Positions 43,061 to 56,200 are shown, numbered from the stretch's first letter. The stretch is 64,000 bases of DNA from Utricularia gibba (GCA_002189035.1 CM007990.1:5766001-5830000), one strand, 5' to 3'. The notes: a model not told the origin generated them from the sequence alone. Translations and numbers: made by a program.

Positions 43061-44669
43061 TCACTCGATGGGGATGTTGCGTCGGGAGGTGGAGGTTCCG
43101 CTGGAAGACTGACTAATGGTTTCTCTGTTTGGTCGTGAAACACCATCTCCAAAATACTCAAGCAGCGACGGATTCCATCCACCCCAGCCGGTCCAATTTC
43201 CCAAGTCATCGAATAGGTTTCTAGCAGAGCCTGCGCATAGAATTGCAGTTTCAGGGAAGCAAAAGAGCACAGGTTCATGGTAGCTGACGATGGATTTCAC
43301 GAGGAATCCAATATTTCCGAGACAGACTAATGAACAAGCATGTGATCTTTTGTCATGGGATGAGAACAGGGAATTTCATGCATAGCAGAGGATGCATCAT
43401 GTTTCCATCTTATACTTCCCTGGCTCTAAAGATTACTTGAAAAGCAGAAAAACGAAGCTAAATAATATAGAAGAACCAATACTGTTCAAATCACCTGCAT
43501 TTTCGAGAAAATTGAAGCCATTGCTCCATCCAGGAAACGCTTTGTTGGCATTGTTTTGCCAATTCTCTTGGAAACCAACTAGCTCATCTATGCGCGAAAT
43601 AAATAATAATAATAAATTTTAAGCAAATGGATCTGCATCAAAGAAAGGGAAAAAAAATGATACCTTCATTCAAATTGTGCAAAGTCTCCAAGGAATTAAC
43701 TTGGCCACTGGCACTCTTTCTAGTCGAGATAGAGTGTCCCTGAAAATGCCTTGGATAAATCAGCGATTTGTTGCAGGTTCTCTCATTATGAACTCACTAC
43801 TATCCACAGCACAAAGGGAAAGTAAGGCCCCTGGTTCATCAGTAATTCACCTTATCATGAATTCCCTTAGAAACTGTGTTCACAGATTCACCAACAATCT
43901 TATCTTCTTCATTCATCTCCATCAAAAACACCTTTATAAGAGTCATAAGGATCAAATGTGAGGTGTATGATGGATAAATATCACAGTAAGGTGTTTCTGT
44001 AAAATACGGGTTCTGCAGCTTATTTCAACCATTAGTAACTCCTTGCGGAACTCAAAAGAGTATCATTGATAAGTTTCATCTCAATAAATTACTCACCCCA
44101 TCATCACCTGTTCTTTTACCAACAGAAGAGGTGTAGTATACCCCATCTGAACCACCAACTGCCACTCTCTGGAAAGAGAAGCTCTGAAACCCTGTTCGAA
44201 AATTCGCATTTTTACGTCATTTTACAGGAAGATCAGGTAGCGTGACGCTGTTAACCAGTCAATAAGAATAAAAAGATCACGTATCAACCATCCCAAACAT
44301 TTCAGTCTAATGAACATCACTCTAAGGTAACCAACAGAAGTAAAACTTTAGAAAAATCAATCTCTCGCAAGCGACCAAAGTGTTCAAACAGAAGGATAAA
44401 TAAAACTTACCGCCTGGGTTTCCATTCTGACTATTGGCAGAAAGTTCCTTCCCAAACACATTGTCCTTCGTAACAGTATCTCCACCATCATTCTCATTTG
44501 GATTAATCTCCTCAATGCTAATTCTTTGCCGAGAATTCCCAGACTGATTACCAAAGGGATTGGAGAAGAAGGGATTATCAAAGGGGTTCCTTTCACCGAA
44601 TAAGCCGCCATAAGGCTGAGTGAAGAACGGGTGGTCGAATGGATCTTTGCCTCCAAAGAACCCAGCCAT
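43061..44669 (-). CDS. Myeloid leukemia factor-like protein
   Basis: Plant relatives of animal MLF proteins are poorly characterised; animal MLFs are nucleocytoplasmic adaptors. Six exons, 44669-44411, 44191-44097, 43931-43851, 43739-43664, 43587-43495 and 43230-43061, stay in phase and give about 257 residues. The N-terminus is Gly/Phe/Pro-rich (MAGFFGGKDPFDHPFF, then FGERNPFDNPFFSNPFG). The MLF core follows: FSFQRVAVGGSDGVYYTSS, NTVSKGIHDKGHS, TRKSASGQVNSLETLHNLNE and DELVGFQENWQ. A Gly/Trp-rich C-terminus (WTGWGGWNPS) and a Ser-rich tail end the protein. The HDKGH and HNLNE blocks are the diagnostic ones. Confidence 0.86.
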
Positions 44670-45111
44670 TCTATTCAATGCATAAAAAAGAACATATAAT
44701 CAACAACTTATGGAGCCAGTATGAAGTTATTAGTCATGCAAAAAGGAAGCAATGATGAGACGGAAGATTAGTATTGCACTGCGGTTGAAAGTAAGCTACA
44801 CTCGCCCCGGAAAACAAGTAATTTTCGAAAGAGCGACAGAAAAAAACTAATGACGCCAAAACATGATGCCTGCTTTTGGATTCATCAATACTTAGAGAAA
44901 CCTTTTAGAATCGAAGCGTGAGAAAACGGAGAGCACATACAGACCCTCACCTTCGTGTCAATGATTCGGTTGTAGAAGCTAAAATCTCAGGAACGCAAGC
45001 GCGAAATAGTGACGCGAAGCCACCCACGCGAAATCTTGTGAACCTTCTGGAAACGGGAATCAATCAAGAATAAAAAATAAAAAACGTTAAGATATGGAAA
45101 ACTAAAAATGG
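44670..45111. other. Upstream region of MLF-like gene
   Basis: The 442 bases between the MLF-like start and the tRNA gene should hold the MLF promoter and leader. Nothing else is recognisable. Confidence 0.4.
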
Positions 45112-45184
45112 CGCCCACCGTGGGGCTCGAACCCACGACCACAAGGTTAAGAGCCTTGCGCTCTACCGACTGAGCTAGACGGGC
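45112..45184 (-). tRNA. trnK-CUU: tRNA-Lys (anticodon CTT)
   Basis: The minus strand folds as a full cloverleaf. The acceptor stem pairs GCCCGTC with GGTGGGC (two G-T wobbles). The D arm is AGCTCAGTCGGTAGAGC. The anticodon loop is CTCTTAA on a 5-bp stem, and the T arm GTGGGTTCGAGCCCCAC is canonical with GGTTCGA. No intron and no encoded CCA, as in nuclear tRNA genes. A short T run for Pol III termination is absent directly downstream on this strand, though the flank is A/T-rich. Confidence 0.97.
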
Positions 45185-45381
45185 TTGTTTGTTGAATGCT
45201 TAATTATCTTTAAAAGTAAAAAATCAACAATCAACCACTTGTTAAAAACCGACTAACTGGTTAATTTCAGAAGTGATGTACACTAAACTTTACAATTTTC
45301 AGACAAGAAGGGGAACCTAGGAGTGTGGAAAGCCCTCATCACTTCTCCCCGTGAATCGGGATGAATGATACAACAAGGCAA

Positions 45382-47417
45382 CTAACAGTCAAGTTGGAGA
45401 GGGGCTATCAAACCGAAGTTACCTCTACACAATCCCACCATTACAGGATAGGCCATCACTGCAATCCCCCCGGGATCAAGTCCGCAAGCAGAGTCATACC
45501 ATTTGGGATTTTCATGGTAGAAACTGTCAACTTGTACGTCTGGATCAACCGCCTCGTCGTGTCTCAAGGGCTTGATGGGATGATCTTCGGGACTGCCACA
45601 GCCAAGAATGCCCTTCTGATCAAAATCGCTGTACTTGAGCCACTTGGAGGTTTTACAAGTCTCACCCACCAGATCTCTTTCGTTCCTGCACTCTGTCCTC
45701 ATTCTACCCCAAGATGCAACTTCCCCCAGAGTTCTCCCAAACCCATCCTCATCGTCTTCGATAACATCTGTTTCCTTTGCAACATCATATATCCTTGCAT
45801 GATGATCATCGCCCCAATCAGACAAATCATGCTCCACAACTAGAAGATCCTCCAGATGTGACTTCTCTGACAGCAGCCCACTTGATTTCAGTCCATCGTC
45901 CCCAACATTCCTTAGCTTGTTTGCAATCTCAAACAGCTCACGGGACACTGAACCTAGAAGTGGAGATGGCATTTTCGAAATTCTTTCCTCGAGTAATCCC
46001 AACTCCCTCCTCAGCTCCTGCACCTGCTGGAGAACAAGGTCCGCTGGGTCCTTACTATAAAACCCAAAAGCCTCGTTTTCTCCATCTTCAGTCATCCCAT
46101 AAACGGTCTCGTAATCCATTACAAACCCCCTTTATGGCCAACCATACGGTGCATTATCCTGGCATTCCCATCCAATGGCCCTGGTTCGTGCCCAGAGTGT
46201 ACAGCATACAGCTTAAACACTGCTGTTCCCTCCTCCTCATACACAAACGTCTTAGCCTTATCATTGTAATTTGATATTGGAACGATTGCCCGTATCCGAA
46301 ATCCACATCCACACCTTTTGGATGTGTATGGCTCTCTTTTCAAGATCCGGGATTTCTTTGATGAAGCAGGTTCCCCTGCTCTATGGCACGCATAATCCTT
46401 GACCTCAGCCATAAATGGCTTATACCGAATATACTTTTGTCGAATGCACAGCACCACCTTATGCTTCGCAGCCAATTGTTGCAACTTTATGGGAACTTCC
46501 TTGGCTGGAACTTCAAGAGATTCTGTATATTCGAACCTCCGCCTCTTTGACCTAGGAGCACATCCAGAAGACTCGTCAGAGCAAATGGGACAGGAAGACA
46601 CACATGTCCTGATATAACTCTCCGGGATACCATAAAATTTTGCCCCAACTGTCCAAAACTGTTTGATTCTGTCTATTGTTTCTTTCAACCCCAAGTGCTT
46701 AAAATCCGCATCGCAATGGAACGACATAACAATGTCCTGCCACTGATCAATATGGGAAACGAACTGATTGGAATTGTTCTTAAAACATATGTAATGGCTG
46801 CTGTTACCCGTCACGGTGGCAGCCTGCTGCGGCACTTGCACAGCCAATTTATCTTGTATGCGCTTCCACGCCGTTAAATACGCAGTATCCTCATTACGAT
46901 CCTTCCACACCGATCGCCAGCTGGATAGTACGGCGGGCGGTGTAGCAGCACGAATCTCCTCCGGTGTCGCTAATCGGCCCTCAATTAGGCATTGGACCAT
47001 TAGGGCATGCGATTCCCTGTTGAAGGTATAAAATTGGGAAGAAATATGAGGCTCGGGACTAACGCAAAACCTCTGCTGATCAATTGGCCGCTTATTCCGC
47101 ATCATCATCGAGTGATTTGGCATGCTAGGGTTCTGCAACGGCTCTCCTCCAGCAGTCGCCCGGAGAGGGAGCTCGGTGTCAGAAGAGTTGGGACTGACTG
47201 CATCATCCTCCTCGTCACGGAGGAGGTCGATCTCAGCCAGGGAGAATGCTTCCTCGTCAATTGAAGGATGGGCGTGTGCATTCGGAGGCACCATGAATTG
47301 CTCATGTGGCGGCGCCTGCGGCGACCCCAGATGTTGGAATGGATCATCCTCTATCTTGCTCGGATTCATACTTCCGCGGGAGAATTGTGGAGGGAGCTGG
47401 AACCTCAGCTGCTGCAT
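45382..47417 (-). CDS. FAR1/GCM-like zinc-binding plant protein, with an apparent frameshift
   Basis: I know this type as an uncharacterised plant family with a FAR1-like DNA-binding fold. It appears intronless. The N-terminal half is disordered and acidic, then come a helical block (FKHLGLKETIDRIKQFWTV) and a cysteine pair SCPICSDES. The zinc-binding core is DYACHRAG ... SKRCGCGFRIRAI ... YAVHSGHEPG. The C-terminal part starts MDYETVYGM and contains a coiled coil (LVLQQVQELRRELGLLEERI). The two halves lie in different frames. One extra base in the C run 46126-46130 would join GHKGG to the second half without loss. The start is uncertain: ATG 47417 (MQQLRFQLPP), ATG 47369 (MNPSKIEDD) or, less likely, 47507 in a CT-rich leader. 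DNA binding is inference. Confidence 0.8.
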
Positions 47418-47507
47418 GTGGAATACGCTCGGTGGTCTCTGGCGCTGAACATAGAGAGAGAAAGAGCGAGCATGAGAGAAAGAGAGAGAGACAGTGAGAG
47501 GATGCAT

Positions 47508-48182
47508 TTACCCTAATACCCTTCCCTTTGTCGGCCCAACCTGCCATACCTGGGCCCAGAATCACTATTAAAAAAACTGTTTGGGTATTTTTTGTGTATT
47601 TTCTATATTCCGCATAATCGTCGGTCGTGTGGGCCCCGCACACCAAGAGAGAATCCTGTGTGAAATCGTTCCCGTCGGTGCATCGGTCCATGGGAGCCGC
47701 CATGTTCATCACGTGTGTATGCTGAATGAAATTTCCACCATTTTCATTAATTAATTATATAATAGAAAAGAAAATAATATATATTAGTTATTTATAATAG
47801 TGTGATTTTCTTTGAAAAAATTATAATTCTAAATGAGTGTTTTAAAAATAATTTTATTATTAAATACGAATAAAATATGAATTAAGTAGTAGTTAACAAA
47901 GTGGATTTATACAATATGAATATTTGATTTTAATATCTTTTATAATAAATTCGATATGCGGTTGCAGCTCGCACCAAAATAAGGGCTTGGAACGGACCGT
48001 TTTGTACCTGATGCAGTAACGGTAGTACATTCCCAAGTTATCGAACAAGTTTGCCTGCGAGGGCGATTGGAGGATGCCATTGCAAGGAAGCGAGCTTCTT
48101 TCCTTTGGCGAAGTGCGCGAATTACGGTCGGAGGCGTTGGAGAGGGTGAAGTATAATATGGAGTAGTGGGGGAGGAGGGAAA
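47508..48182. other. Divergent upstream region, FAR1-like gene / QUA3
   Basis: These 675 bases hold both promoters. An AT-rich block spans 47740-47960. TATAAT near 48150 could be the QUA3 TATA element, close to its ATG. The minus-strand ORF at 47893-48207 overlaps the QUA3 start and shows no family features. Confidence 0.4.
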
Positions 48183-50677
48183 ATGGCTCATCCATATCCT
48201 CCGTCATCCAGGAATCGGATCTGGCGGCAATGGCGTCTCTTCGACATTATGACTGCAGCTTTGTTTGGAGCAGTCATGGTTTTCTTTCTTGTGAGTTTCT
48301 CTCCGTCGGGGAACTCCCAATCCACGGCAAGAAGGCAGTCCAGCGGTTTAGATCCGCACTATCGCCAGAGAGTAACTGCGCTCTTAGAGACTGGGGAAAG
48401 GGTGGAGGAGATCGTGGCTTGTCCTGCTGAAATGGTGGATCATATGCCTTGCGAGGATCCCAGGACTAATAGCCATCTCAGCCGAGAGATGAATTATTAT
48501 AGGGAGAGGCATTGCCCGAGAGCGGATGAAACGCCGCTCTGCTTGATTCCAGCGCCTGAAGGGTACCGGGTTCCAGTCCCATGGCCGGAAAGTCTTCACA
48601 AGGTGAATTCTTTTGAACTCATGTTATCAGTATTGTTTAGAGAAAGTTGAAAGCTATCGTTGGCGTTATTGCTAATCTGGGGTTGCACTATTTAGCCCGA
48701 GATTTGTTTTCATTTTAGTATCCCATAAAGATGCGGAAGCTGTTGTTGTGATCTGTGGTTATTGTTTTCATTTTGAAAGCTGTTGTTGTGATTTGTAGCG
48801 AGTTTTATGTAATTGGGAGCCTTGTAGTTATGAGTTATGGATAATGACGCTTTCATGTTTTCTTAATGCCTATTCTTCCTTGTTCAGAGCAGATATGGCA
48901 TGATAACATGCCTTATAACAAAATTGCTGACAGGAAAGGCCACCAGGGATGGATGAAAAGGGAAGGTCCTTATTTCATATTTCCCGGTGGTGGCACGATG
49001 TTTCCAGATGGGGCTGTCGAGTATATTCAGAAGCTTAAGAAGTTCATACCTCTCAGTGGAGGAACTCTGAGAACAGCTCTTGATATGGGATGTGGGGTAT
49101 TACATTTCTTCTGGATCTTGCAGATTGCTTTGCAATTTTATGCCAATTGGTGGTGCCTTTCTACTGATCACTCAATGTTTTCTTGTGTTAGGTTGCTAGT
49201 TTTGGTGGGTACATGCTATCTGAGGGTATTCTGACGGTTTCCTTTGCTCCAAGGGACTCCCACAAATCACAGATTCAGTTTGCACTAGAGAGGGGAATAC
49301 CAGCTTTTGTTGCTATGCTTGGCACTCGTAGACTTCCGTTTCCTGGTTTCTCTTTTGATGTGGTGCACTGCTCCCGGTGTTTGATCCCTTTCACTGCGTA
49401 TAGTAAGTTCTTTTCTGTTTTATGAACTACTGTCTACTGGGCCTGACGTTTCATTTGTATTCCACTGCTGTACCAACTTGAAAACTGACATTTCCATTTA
49501 CAGATGCAACATACTTTCTTGAAGTTGATCGATTACTTCGACCAGGAGGATATCTGATCATCTCAGGCCCACCGGTTCAATGGCCTAAACAACAAAAAGA
49601 ATGGGCTGATCTCCAGGCAGTGGCCAAAGCAATGTGCTATCGCCTCATTGTTGTTGAAGGGAGCACAGCCATATGGAAAAAGCCAGATCGTGACACTTGT
49701 TTTCCGAATCAGAACAATTTTGGTCTTGAGCTTTGTGATAAATCTGAAAATCCGAATCTTGCTTGGTAGGAAACACTGACGTGGATATCAATAGTATTTA
49801 TCTTCCACGTTATTCATCATCGTTACAATTTTGCTGAGTGAACTCTGAACTTGCAGGTACTACAAGTTAAAGAGATGTGTCACTCGTCCCCTCGAACAGA
49901 TCTCCATTGGGATGATGCCTAAGTGGCCCCAGAGGTTAACAAAAGCACCTTCACGACACAATCTGATAGACAGTGCAGTCAGTTTGGTTGAAGCTGATGA
50001 TCAAATCTGGACAACAAGAGTAGCCATGTACAAGAATTCATTGAATGTCAAGTTAGGTACCCCTTCAATAAGAAACATAATGGACATGAATTCGCATTTT
50101 GGAGGTTTCGCAGCTGCCTTGGTATCTGACCCCGTCTGGGTGATGAATGTCGTCCCTTCTACTGTAAACTCGACTCTCGACATCATCTACGACCGAGGCC
50201 TTATCGGAGTTTACCATGACTGGTAAGTAGGAGTTTTTCTTCCCAAGTCCTGCTGCAGCTTCTCTTTATTTGCCATGAAAGTTGATGTGATTCGATGCTG
50301 CCAGGTGCGAGCCATTCTCAACCTACCCTCGTACATATGATCTGATTCATGCTTCTGATCTGGCATCTCTGGTAAAGGATCCCTCTTCCGGGAATACCAG
50401 GTAAGCCCTATCCGTCTAGCATTGCCCTCTGTTCATTGATTTTGAAGCGGCATGCATCTGCAGGTGCAATCTGATCGATGTTATGGTGGAAATCGATCGA
50501 ATCCTGCGGCCTGAAGGCACCTTCATACTTCACGACACACCGGAATCTATCACAAAAATCGAGCGAATATCTGGTGCTATGCGATGGAAGACTCGCGTGC
50601 ACGAAGGGGATGAAGAAACAAAGAGACTTCTGATAGCATCAAAAACCATAAGGAAGCCTACTTCTGCCACCTCCTGA
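48183..50677 (+). CDS. QUA3: QUA3/PMT13-type Golgi methyltransferase
   Basis: QUASIMODO3 is a Golgi type II membrane protein implicated in homogalacturonan (pectin) methylation. Exons are 48183-48602, 48893-49096, 49192-49402, 49504-49765, 49857-50222, 50305-50400 and 50464-50677. A basic N-terminus precedes the single membrane helix ([17 protein letters not shown]). The DUF248 domain begins at [23 protein letters not shown] motif I is [13 protein letters not shown], and [27 protein letters not shown] and [14 protein letters not shown] follow. The second lobe has [18 protein letters not shown] and [20 protein letters not shown]. The frame is intact. The N-terminal sequence distinguishes it from other PMT paralogues. 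It lies upstream of the ANL2-like gene on the same strand. Confidence 0.94.
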
Positions 50678-51452
50678 TGATGCAAGATCATGAGGAAGAG
50701 TACTCTCTATTCCGACCACTTGTACCCAGAACCTTCTGCTGCTTATTCCCTGCAACTCTTAGACAAGCCGGAGCTTGTCTTCATGAACCATGAACTTAGT
50801 CCGTCTTCCCAGTCCAGTAGAACTCTTTTATTCAACATTTTTTTAATGTATTTTAGATTGTGTTTTCGAATTTTTTTAAAAAAATACCAGTGATTTATAT
50901 TTTAAATTCTAAAATATTTCTATTCTATTTTGTTATCATAAAGTATTGTTTGAGAAACTAATATGAAGCATAACTTCAATATTCCTCTACTGCCGTTATG
51001 TGTAATAAAATGATAAAAAAGGGAACAAATTAATTCCCATTACGCCTTAAAATTATGGAATGAATTTTATAGGATTATCATTAGAAATATTCTCGAAATA
51101 AATGAAGAATAGATGCATAATATATTAAAGAAGCCAAAGAAGTAAATTCCACAATACAAAAATAAAATATGCAAACTATATTATTAGATGGATCATATAA
51201 ATGTGTATACAAAATTACTTTTAAATTAAAATTTCTTACTAAATAATCATATTAAATAACACAAACTCTTACATTGCACGGGAGTGGATTTTTGACACTC
51301 TCCTTTCATTGTGTGATAAAAAATAGATATCTTACTTGTAAAAATTTGATGAGATATTTTACATTGCACGAGAGAAATTGAGGATGTCAAATTTTCTAAA
51401 TGTCCGGGTTTTGTACATTATATTATATGATGAGATGAGGGTAAGAGACAGT

Positions 51453-51456
<4 letters not shown>

Positions 51457-51484
<28 letters not shown>
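51457..51484 (+). repeat. (CA)14 microsatellite
   Basis: Fourteen uninterrupted CA units, preceded by CACG. It should be polymorphic between individuals. Confidence 0.98.
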
Positions 51485-51716
51485 TGCTTGTGTTGACTCA
51501 AACCACATTGATTGATTCACGTTGGATTTAAGAGCGTAGGGTAGACGACGCAAGAGTAGCCACGCGCTTTGATTTGAATGAATAATGGTGCGCATTTAAT
51601 GCATTCAAAATATTCAAATTTTATTTATTAAATATATTAAAATATTATATTCCCCAATTTTTGCCAGCGCTGCGCATTCAATGCCTTCTAAATCATGCAC
51701 ACCCATAATAATAAGG

Positions 51717-51747
51717 CGCGCACACCTGTGCGCGGCCCCCCCCCCCC
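51717..51747 (+). repeat. GC-rich 8-bp inverted repeat followed by a C12 run
   Basis: CGCGCACA and TGTGCGCG are perfect complements separated by two bases (51717-51734). They are followed after one G by twelve consecutive Cs (51736-51747). The element is isolated in AT-rich DNA. Confidence 0.9.
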
Positions 51748-53279
51748 TCATTTTCTTTTTCGGCCCAATATAATTTAATCCATAAATTAATTAATAATTC
51801 AGATTTGTCACGTAATTGGATGTAGTTGAGTCAAATTGAGTACTCCACTCGTATGCCCTACGACTACGACCCTACTACACCAATTAGGTAAATCCTTAAA
51901 AAAAACACTCATAATTTTTTAAAAATGACATTTAATTTCCACTATTAATATAAAATATAATCCCTAAATTTTGACGAATCAATCATATTTAATCATTAAT
52001 CATATATAATCCCTAAATAATACACATTTAGTCCACAATGTTTTTTTATCAAACATTTAATCCCCATCGATGGCGACAGTTGATAATGGTAAGAAATTAT
52101 TTGTAAAACAAATGAAAACAATAGAGACTATTATTGTTTGATTTTCAAATAATAAAAAACTAATTATATATTATTTTAAAATAATAAAGATAAAATAATT
52201 AATTATATCATTAGGGTAACAATAGTAACTTTTGGTGTAATTAGATAAGTGCTTCCCCTTATAGATGGATTAGGAAATTTTATTTATCAGTAATATGATT
52301 AATTGTTTTTCATACTTTTTATTTGAAAAAGAACCATAAAAAATTGGATATAGTTTTGCAAAGATGTAATGTGTTTTAAAAGACTAAATTAAATTGATCA
52401 TATCAAATTTATAATTAAAAATATTTAAAGTGGAATTCTGATATTAATCACTAGTTTTTAACATTCACCCCTACCTTATCCTAACCACGTGACATCAATT
52501 AATTAAGTAAATGATTTTTTATTAATGTTGATTAAATACTTGATTTAGTTTAGTAATAATTCAGGGGAATCAGCTAAGAATAGCTTGTCTCTATTTTAGT
52601 TACTCATTGTACATCATATATCGCTAGTAATAATTTTTGGGCACGTTGGATATGTCGCATTATATATAATAAGGTATTAATTGTTACGTATGTAAATGAT
52701 AATATTGTATTTTAAAAATAGAAGTAATATTTTGGAGTCAACTGCGGAATTTTGGGTGTGTGGGTTTAGAAGAATCCACGTCGGCATAGTAAAATGGGGT
52801 ATTATCGTTAATTATGTTTTGGTCCTTGAGGTTTGTTATATTGTTTCGTAGACCCTTGTCTCCTTCTATTCCTTCTCTCTCCTCTGTGGAAGCGAACAAA
52901 TTACGAAGATAACAGACCCTTTTGAATCTTTTCTCTAAAGCTTTTGTTTTTTTCAGCTTTTTTGTTCAAGTCAAGCATGCAGATAAGGAACAAAAACCCT
53001 CAAACTTGAGTCGATTTCACAGCTTTTTATCTTCCAGAAGAAAAGTGGGATTTTTTTTTCAGGAGGGAAGGTGCTGCGGCGTAAAAACTACGATTTTGGA
53101 TTCTGGGTTTTGTTTTTTTGGTTGTGGAAGGAGGGAGAGGAAGCTGGAGACATTGGGATTTGCAGGCCTTGTGTCTCCTCTACCTCTCTTGTTCTGTCCT
53201 TTTGAAATCTGATTCAGAAGTCCCTTTCTGTTTTGTGCGGTTCAAGGAGGAGGTGGGGGTGGAAGAATCCAAAGATTTC

Positions 53280-56200
53280 ATGAATTTTGGGGATTTTCTT
53301 GATAGCAACAACAATATTCTTGGTGCGAGTGTTGGATTCGGTACGGATTTACCCTACGCCAACGGAAACAGTCATAAAATCGCCATTGTTGCACCTCCAA
53401 GCAGCAACGGTATCATCAACGCCATGCCCAGTGGCGTAATTGCGCACTCTCCTCATCTTGTTTCCCAGAATCTTTCTAACAAGATCTTCAACTCTCCCGG
53501 ACTTTCTCTCGCTCTTGTAAACGCCCAACCCCCCCTCTCAGAAACCCGCGTATGTTCTTTGTTCTGTATGATTAATGTTTTTTTTTTTTGTCTTGTTTTC
53601 CGGCAGCAATCTGGTATGGATGGACAAGGAGAAGTTGCGAGAACTGGAGAAAACTACGACGGCAGCAATGTCGGTGGGGGTAAGAGAAGCAGGGATGATG
53701 ACCATGAGAGCAGATCTACGAGTGATAACTTTGACGGCGCCTCAGGTGATGATCACGACGGCACCGACAAGCCCTCGAGGAAGAAGAGATACCAACGCCA
53801 TACACCTCAGCAAATCCAAGAACTTGAAGCGTAAGAAAATTGGACGCGTGCCCATTTTCTAATGTTTCTTTTTCTACTTGGCCTGAAATTCGTTTTTTCT
53901 GTTTACTTTTAGTCTCTTCAAAGAATGTCCTCATCCTGATGAAAAACAAAGACTTGAACTGAGCAAGCGTCTTTCTCTTGAAACAAGACAAGTCAAGTTT
54001 TGGTTTCAGAACCGAAGAACTCAAATGAAGGTAAATCAGATCAGGCATGTTTCTGCTTTTATTTCCCCTATTCTAAGTTGTACTTGATGATCCAGACACA
54101 ACTTGAGCGTCATGAGAACTCACTGTTGAGGCAAGAGAACGACAAGCTGCGGGCAGAAAACTTAGCAATGAGGGAAGCAATGCGAAATCCCATTTGCACA
54201 AACTGTGGTGGACCAGCAATAATGGGAGAAATCTCCCTTGAGGAGCAACAACTCCGAATCGAAAATGCCCGCCTGAAAGATGAATTAGATCGTGTTTGTG
54301 TGCTTGCTGGGAAGTTCCTTGGCCGCCCTGTTTTTTCTCACAATTCAAGCTTGAAGCTTGGAGTCGGAGGAAATGGATATGGAGACCTGAGTGCTCATCC
54401 ATCAATGCTTCCTCTTGGCTTACCTGATTTCGGTTCAGAGATGCCTATCATCCCTACTACTAAACAGACCATGAATGCAGCTGCCCCTATAGAACGATCC
54501 TTGGAGAGATCAATGTATTTGGAGCTTGCTTTATCTGCAATGGATGAGTTGGTTAAAATGGCTCAGAGTGGTGAACCCCTTTGGATCAGAAGCTTAGAAA
54601 CCGGAACTGAAACATTGAATCACGATGAGTATACTCGAAACTTCAACCCTTGTATTGGTATGAGACCGAATGGATTCATTACTGAAGCTTCAAGAGAGAG
54701 CGGTGTTGTCATTGTCAACAGTTCAGCTCTTGTTGAAACGCTCATGGACTCAGTGAGTTGTTTGAAAATGACTTCTTTTGGCGACCACTCTCTGATTCTT
54801 ACATGCTTGCTTGCTTTTTTTCAAAATGTTAGAACAAATGGGCGGAGATGTTTCCTTACACTGTTGCAAGAACCACAACTACAGATGTGATCTCAACTGG
54901 TATGGGCGGCACAAGGAACGGCTGTCTTCAGCTGGTAATGTATCAGTCGTTCTTCCATTGCACTTCTTTCGACATTGATTCCGACTAACGAGCTTGAAGT
55001 TGTTTCACAGATGCACGCTGAGCTTCAAGTTCTATCTCCTCTCGTCCCGGTGAGAGACATACACTTTCTCCGATTCTGCAAGCAGCTCGCCGAGGGTGTT
55101 TGGGCCGTCGTCGACATCTCCATCGACGCCATTCGTGAAACTCCCGGCTGCCGGCGTCTGCCTTCCGGCTGCCTTGTGCACGATATGCCTAATGGGTATT
55201 CCAAGGTAGCATCATATGCCTTGTGCTTCTTTGGTAGCATTTCATTCCATGTTCCAAGATTCCATCTTTCTCAAATTTCTTTGAGCACGTGCACCCCTTT
55301 TGTAACCTCTGTTTGAATGTCGGTTGCTTTGGACCGTACAATGGCGTCCTTCTCTTTTGAAAATGGATTGACTTTCTTCAAGTCACGTGTCTGAACTCAA
55401 TCTCACAGGTTACATGGGTGGAGCACACCGAGTACGACGAGACAGAGGTTCACGTGCTCTACCGCCCATGATCAAGTCAGGTCTCGGGTTCGGTGCACCG
55501 AGGTGGGTCGCCACTCTCCAACGACAATGCGAGTGTCTCGCCATTCTCATGTCCTCTGCTGCGCAGGACAAGGATCCTCACTCCGGCGGTATTTCATTTT
55601 CGGCCGCTTTTTAACTCTCTGACTCAGCTTCACCTGTATGTTGAGTGAGTGATTCGGATGACCTGCAGCGATCACTCCGGGAGGGAGGAGGAGCATGCTG
55701 AAGCTGGCGCAGCGGATGACGAATAACTTCTGCGCCGGAGTATGCGCTTCGACGGTGCATAACTGGGACAAGCTGAGGACGGAGAATGTGGACGATGACG
55801 TGCGGGTGATGACGAGGAAGAGCGTGGATGATCCGGGCGAGCCGCAGGGCATCGTGCTGAGCGCTGCAACGTCGGTTTGGCTGCCGGTGACGCCGCAACG
55901 GCTGTTCGACTTCCTGCGGAACGAGCATCTGAGAAGCGAGTGGGATATTCTGTCCAACGGAGGGCCGATGCAGGAGATGGCTCATATTGCCAAAGGCCAG
56001 GATCACGGCAACTGCGTCTCCCTCCTCCGTGCCAGCGTACGTCGTCGTTTTGGTGCATTTGCTGATTTAGGTTTTTATTACATTTTGGGGGTAGTATCGT
56101 AAATCACTCACACCTTTGGAGCAGGCGATGAATGCGAATCAGAGTAACATGCTGATACTCCAGGAGACTTGCGTAGACCCCGCGGGGTCGCTTGTGGTGT

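Larger units (their letters stand above)
50678..53279. other. AT-rich gene-poor region upstream of the ANL2-like gene
   Basis: This is the largest gap in the window. Bases 50830-51420 and 51780-52740 are strongly AT-rich with no ORF of protein character. Embedded are a (CA)14 microsatellite, a GC-rich hairpin and a C12 run. From about 52850 the sequence is a CT-rich leader-like region leading to ATG 53280. Confidence 0.5.

Noticed and set aside
47893-48207. 105-codon ORF on the minus strand upstream of QUA3
   Set aside because: It overlaps the QUA3 start, has no recognisable family features and ends in AT-rich DNA.
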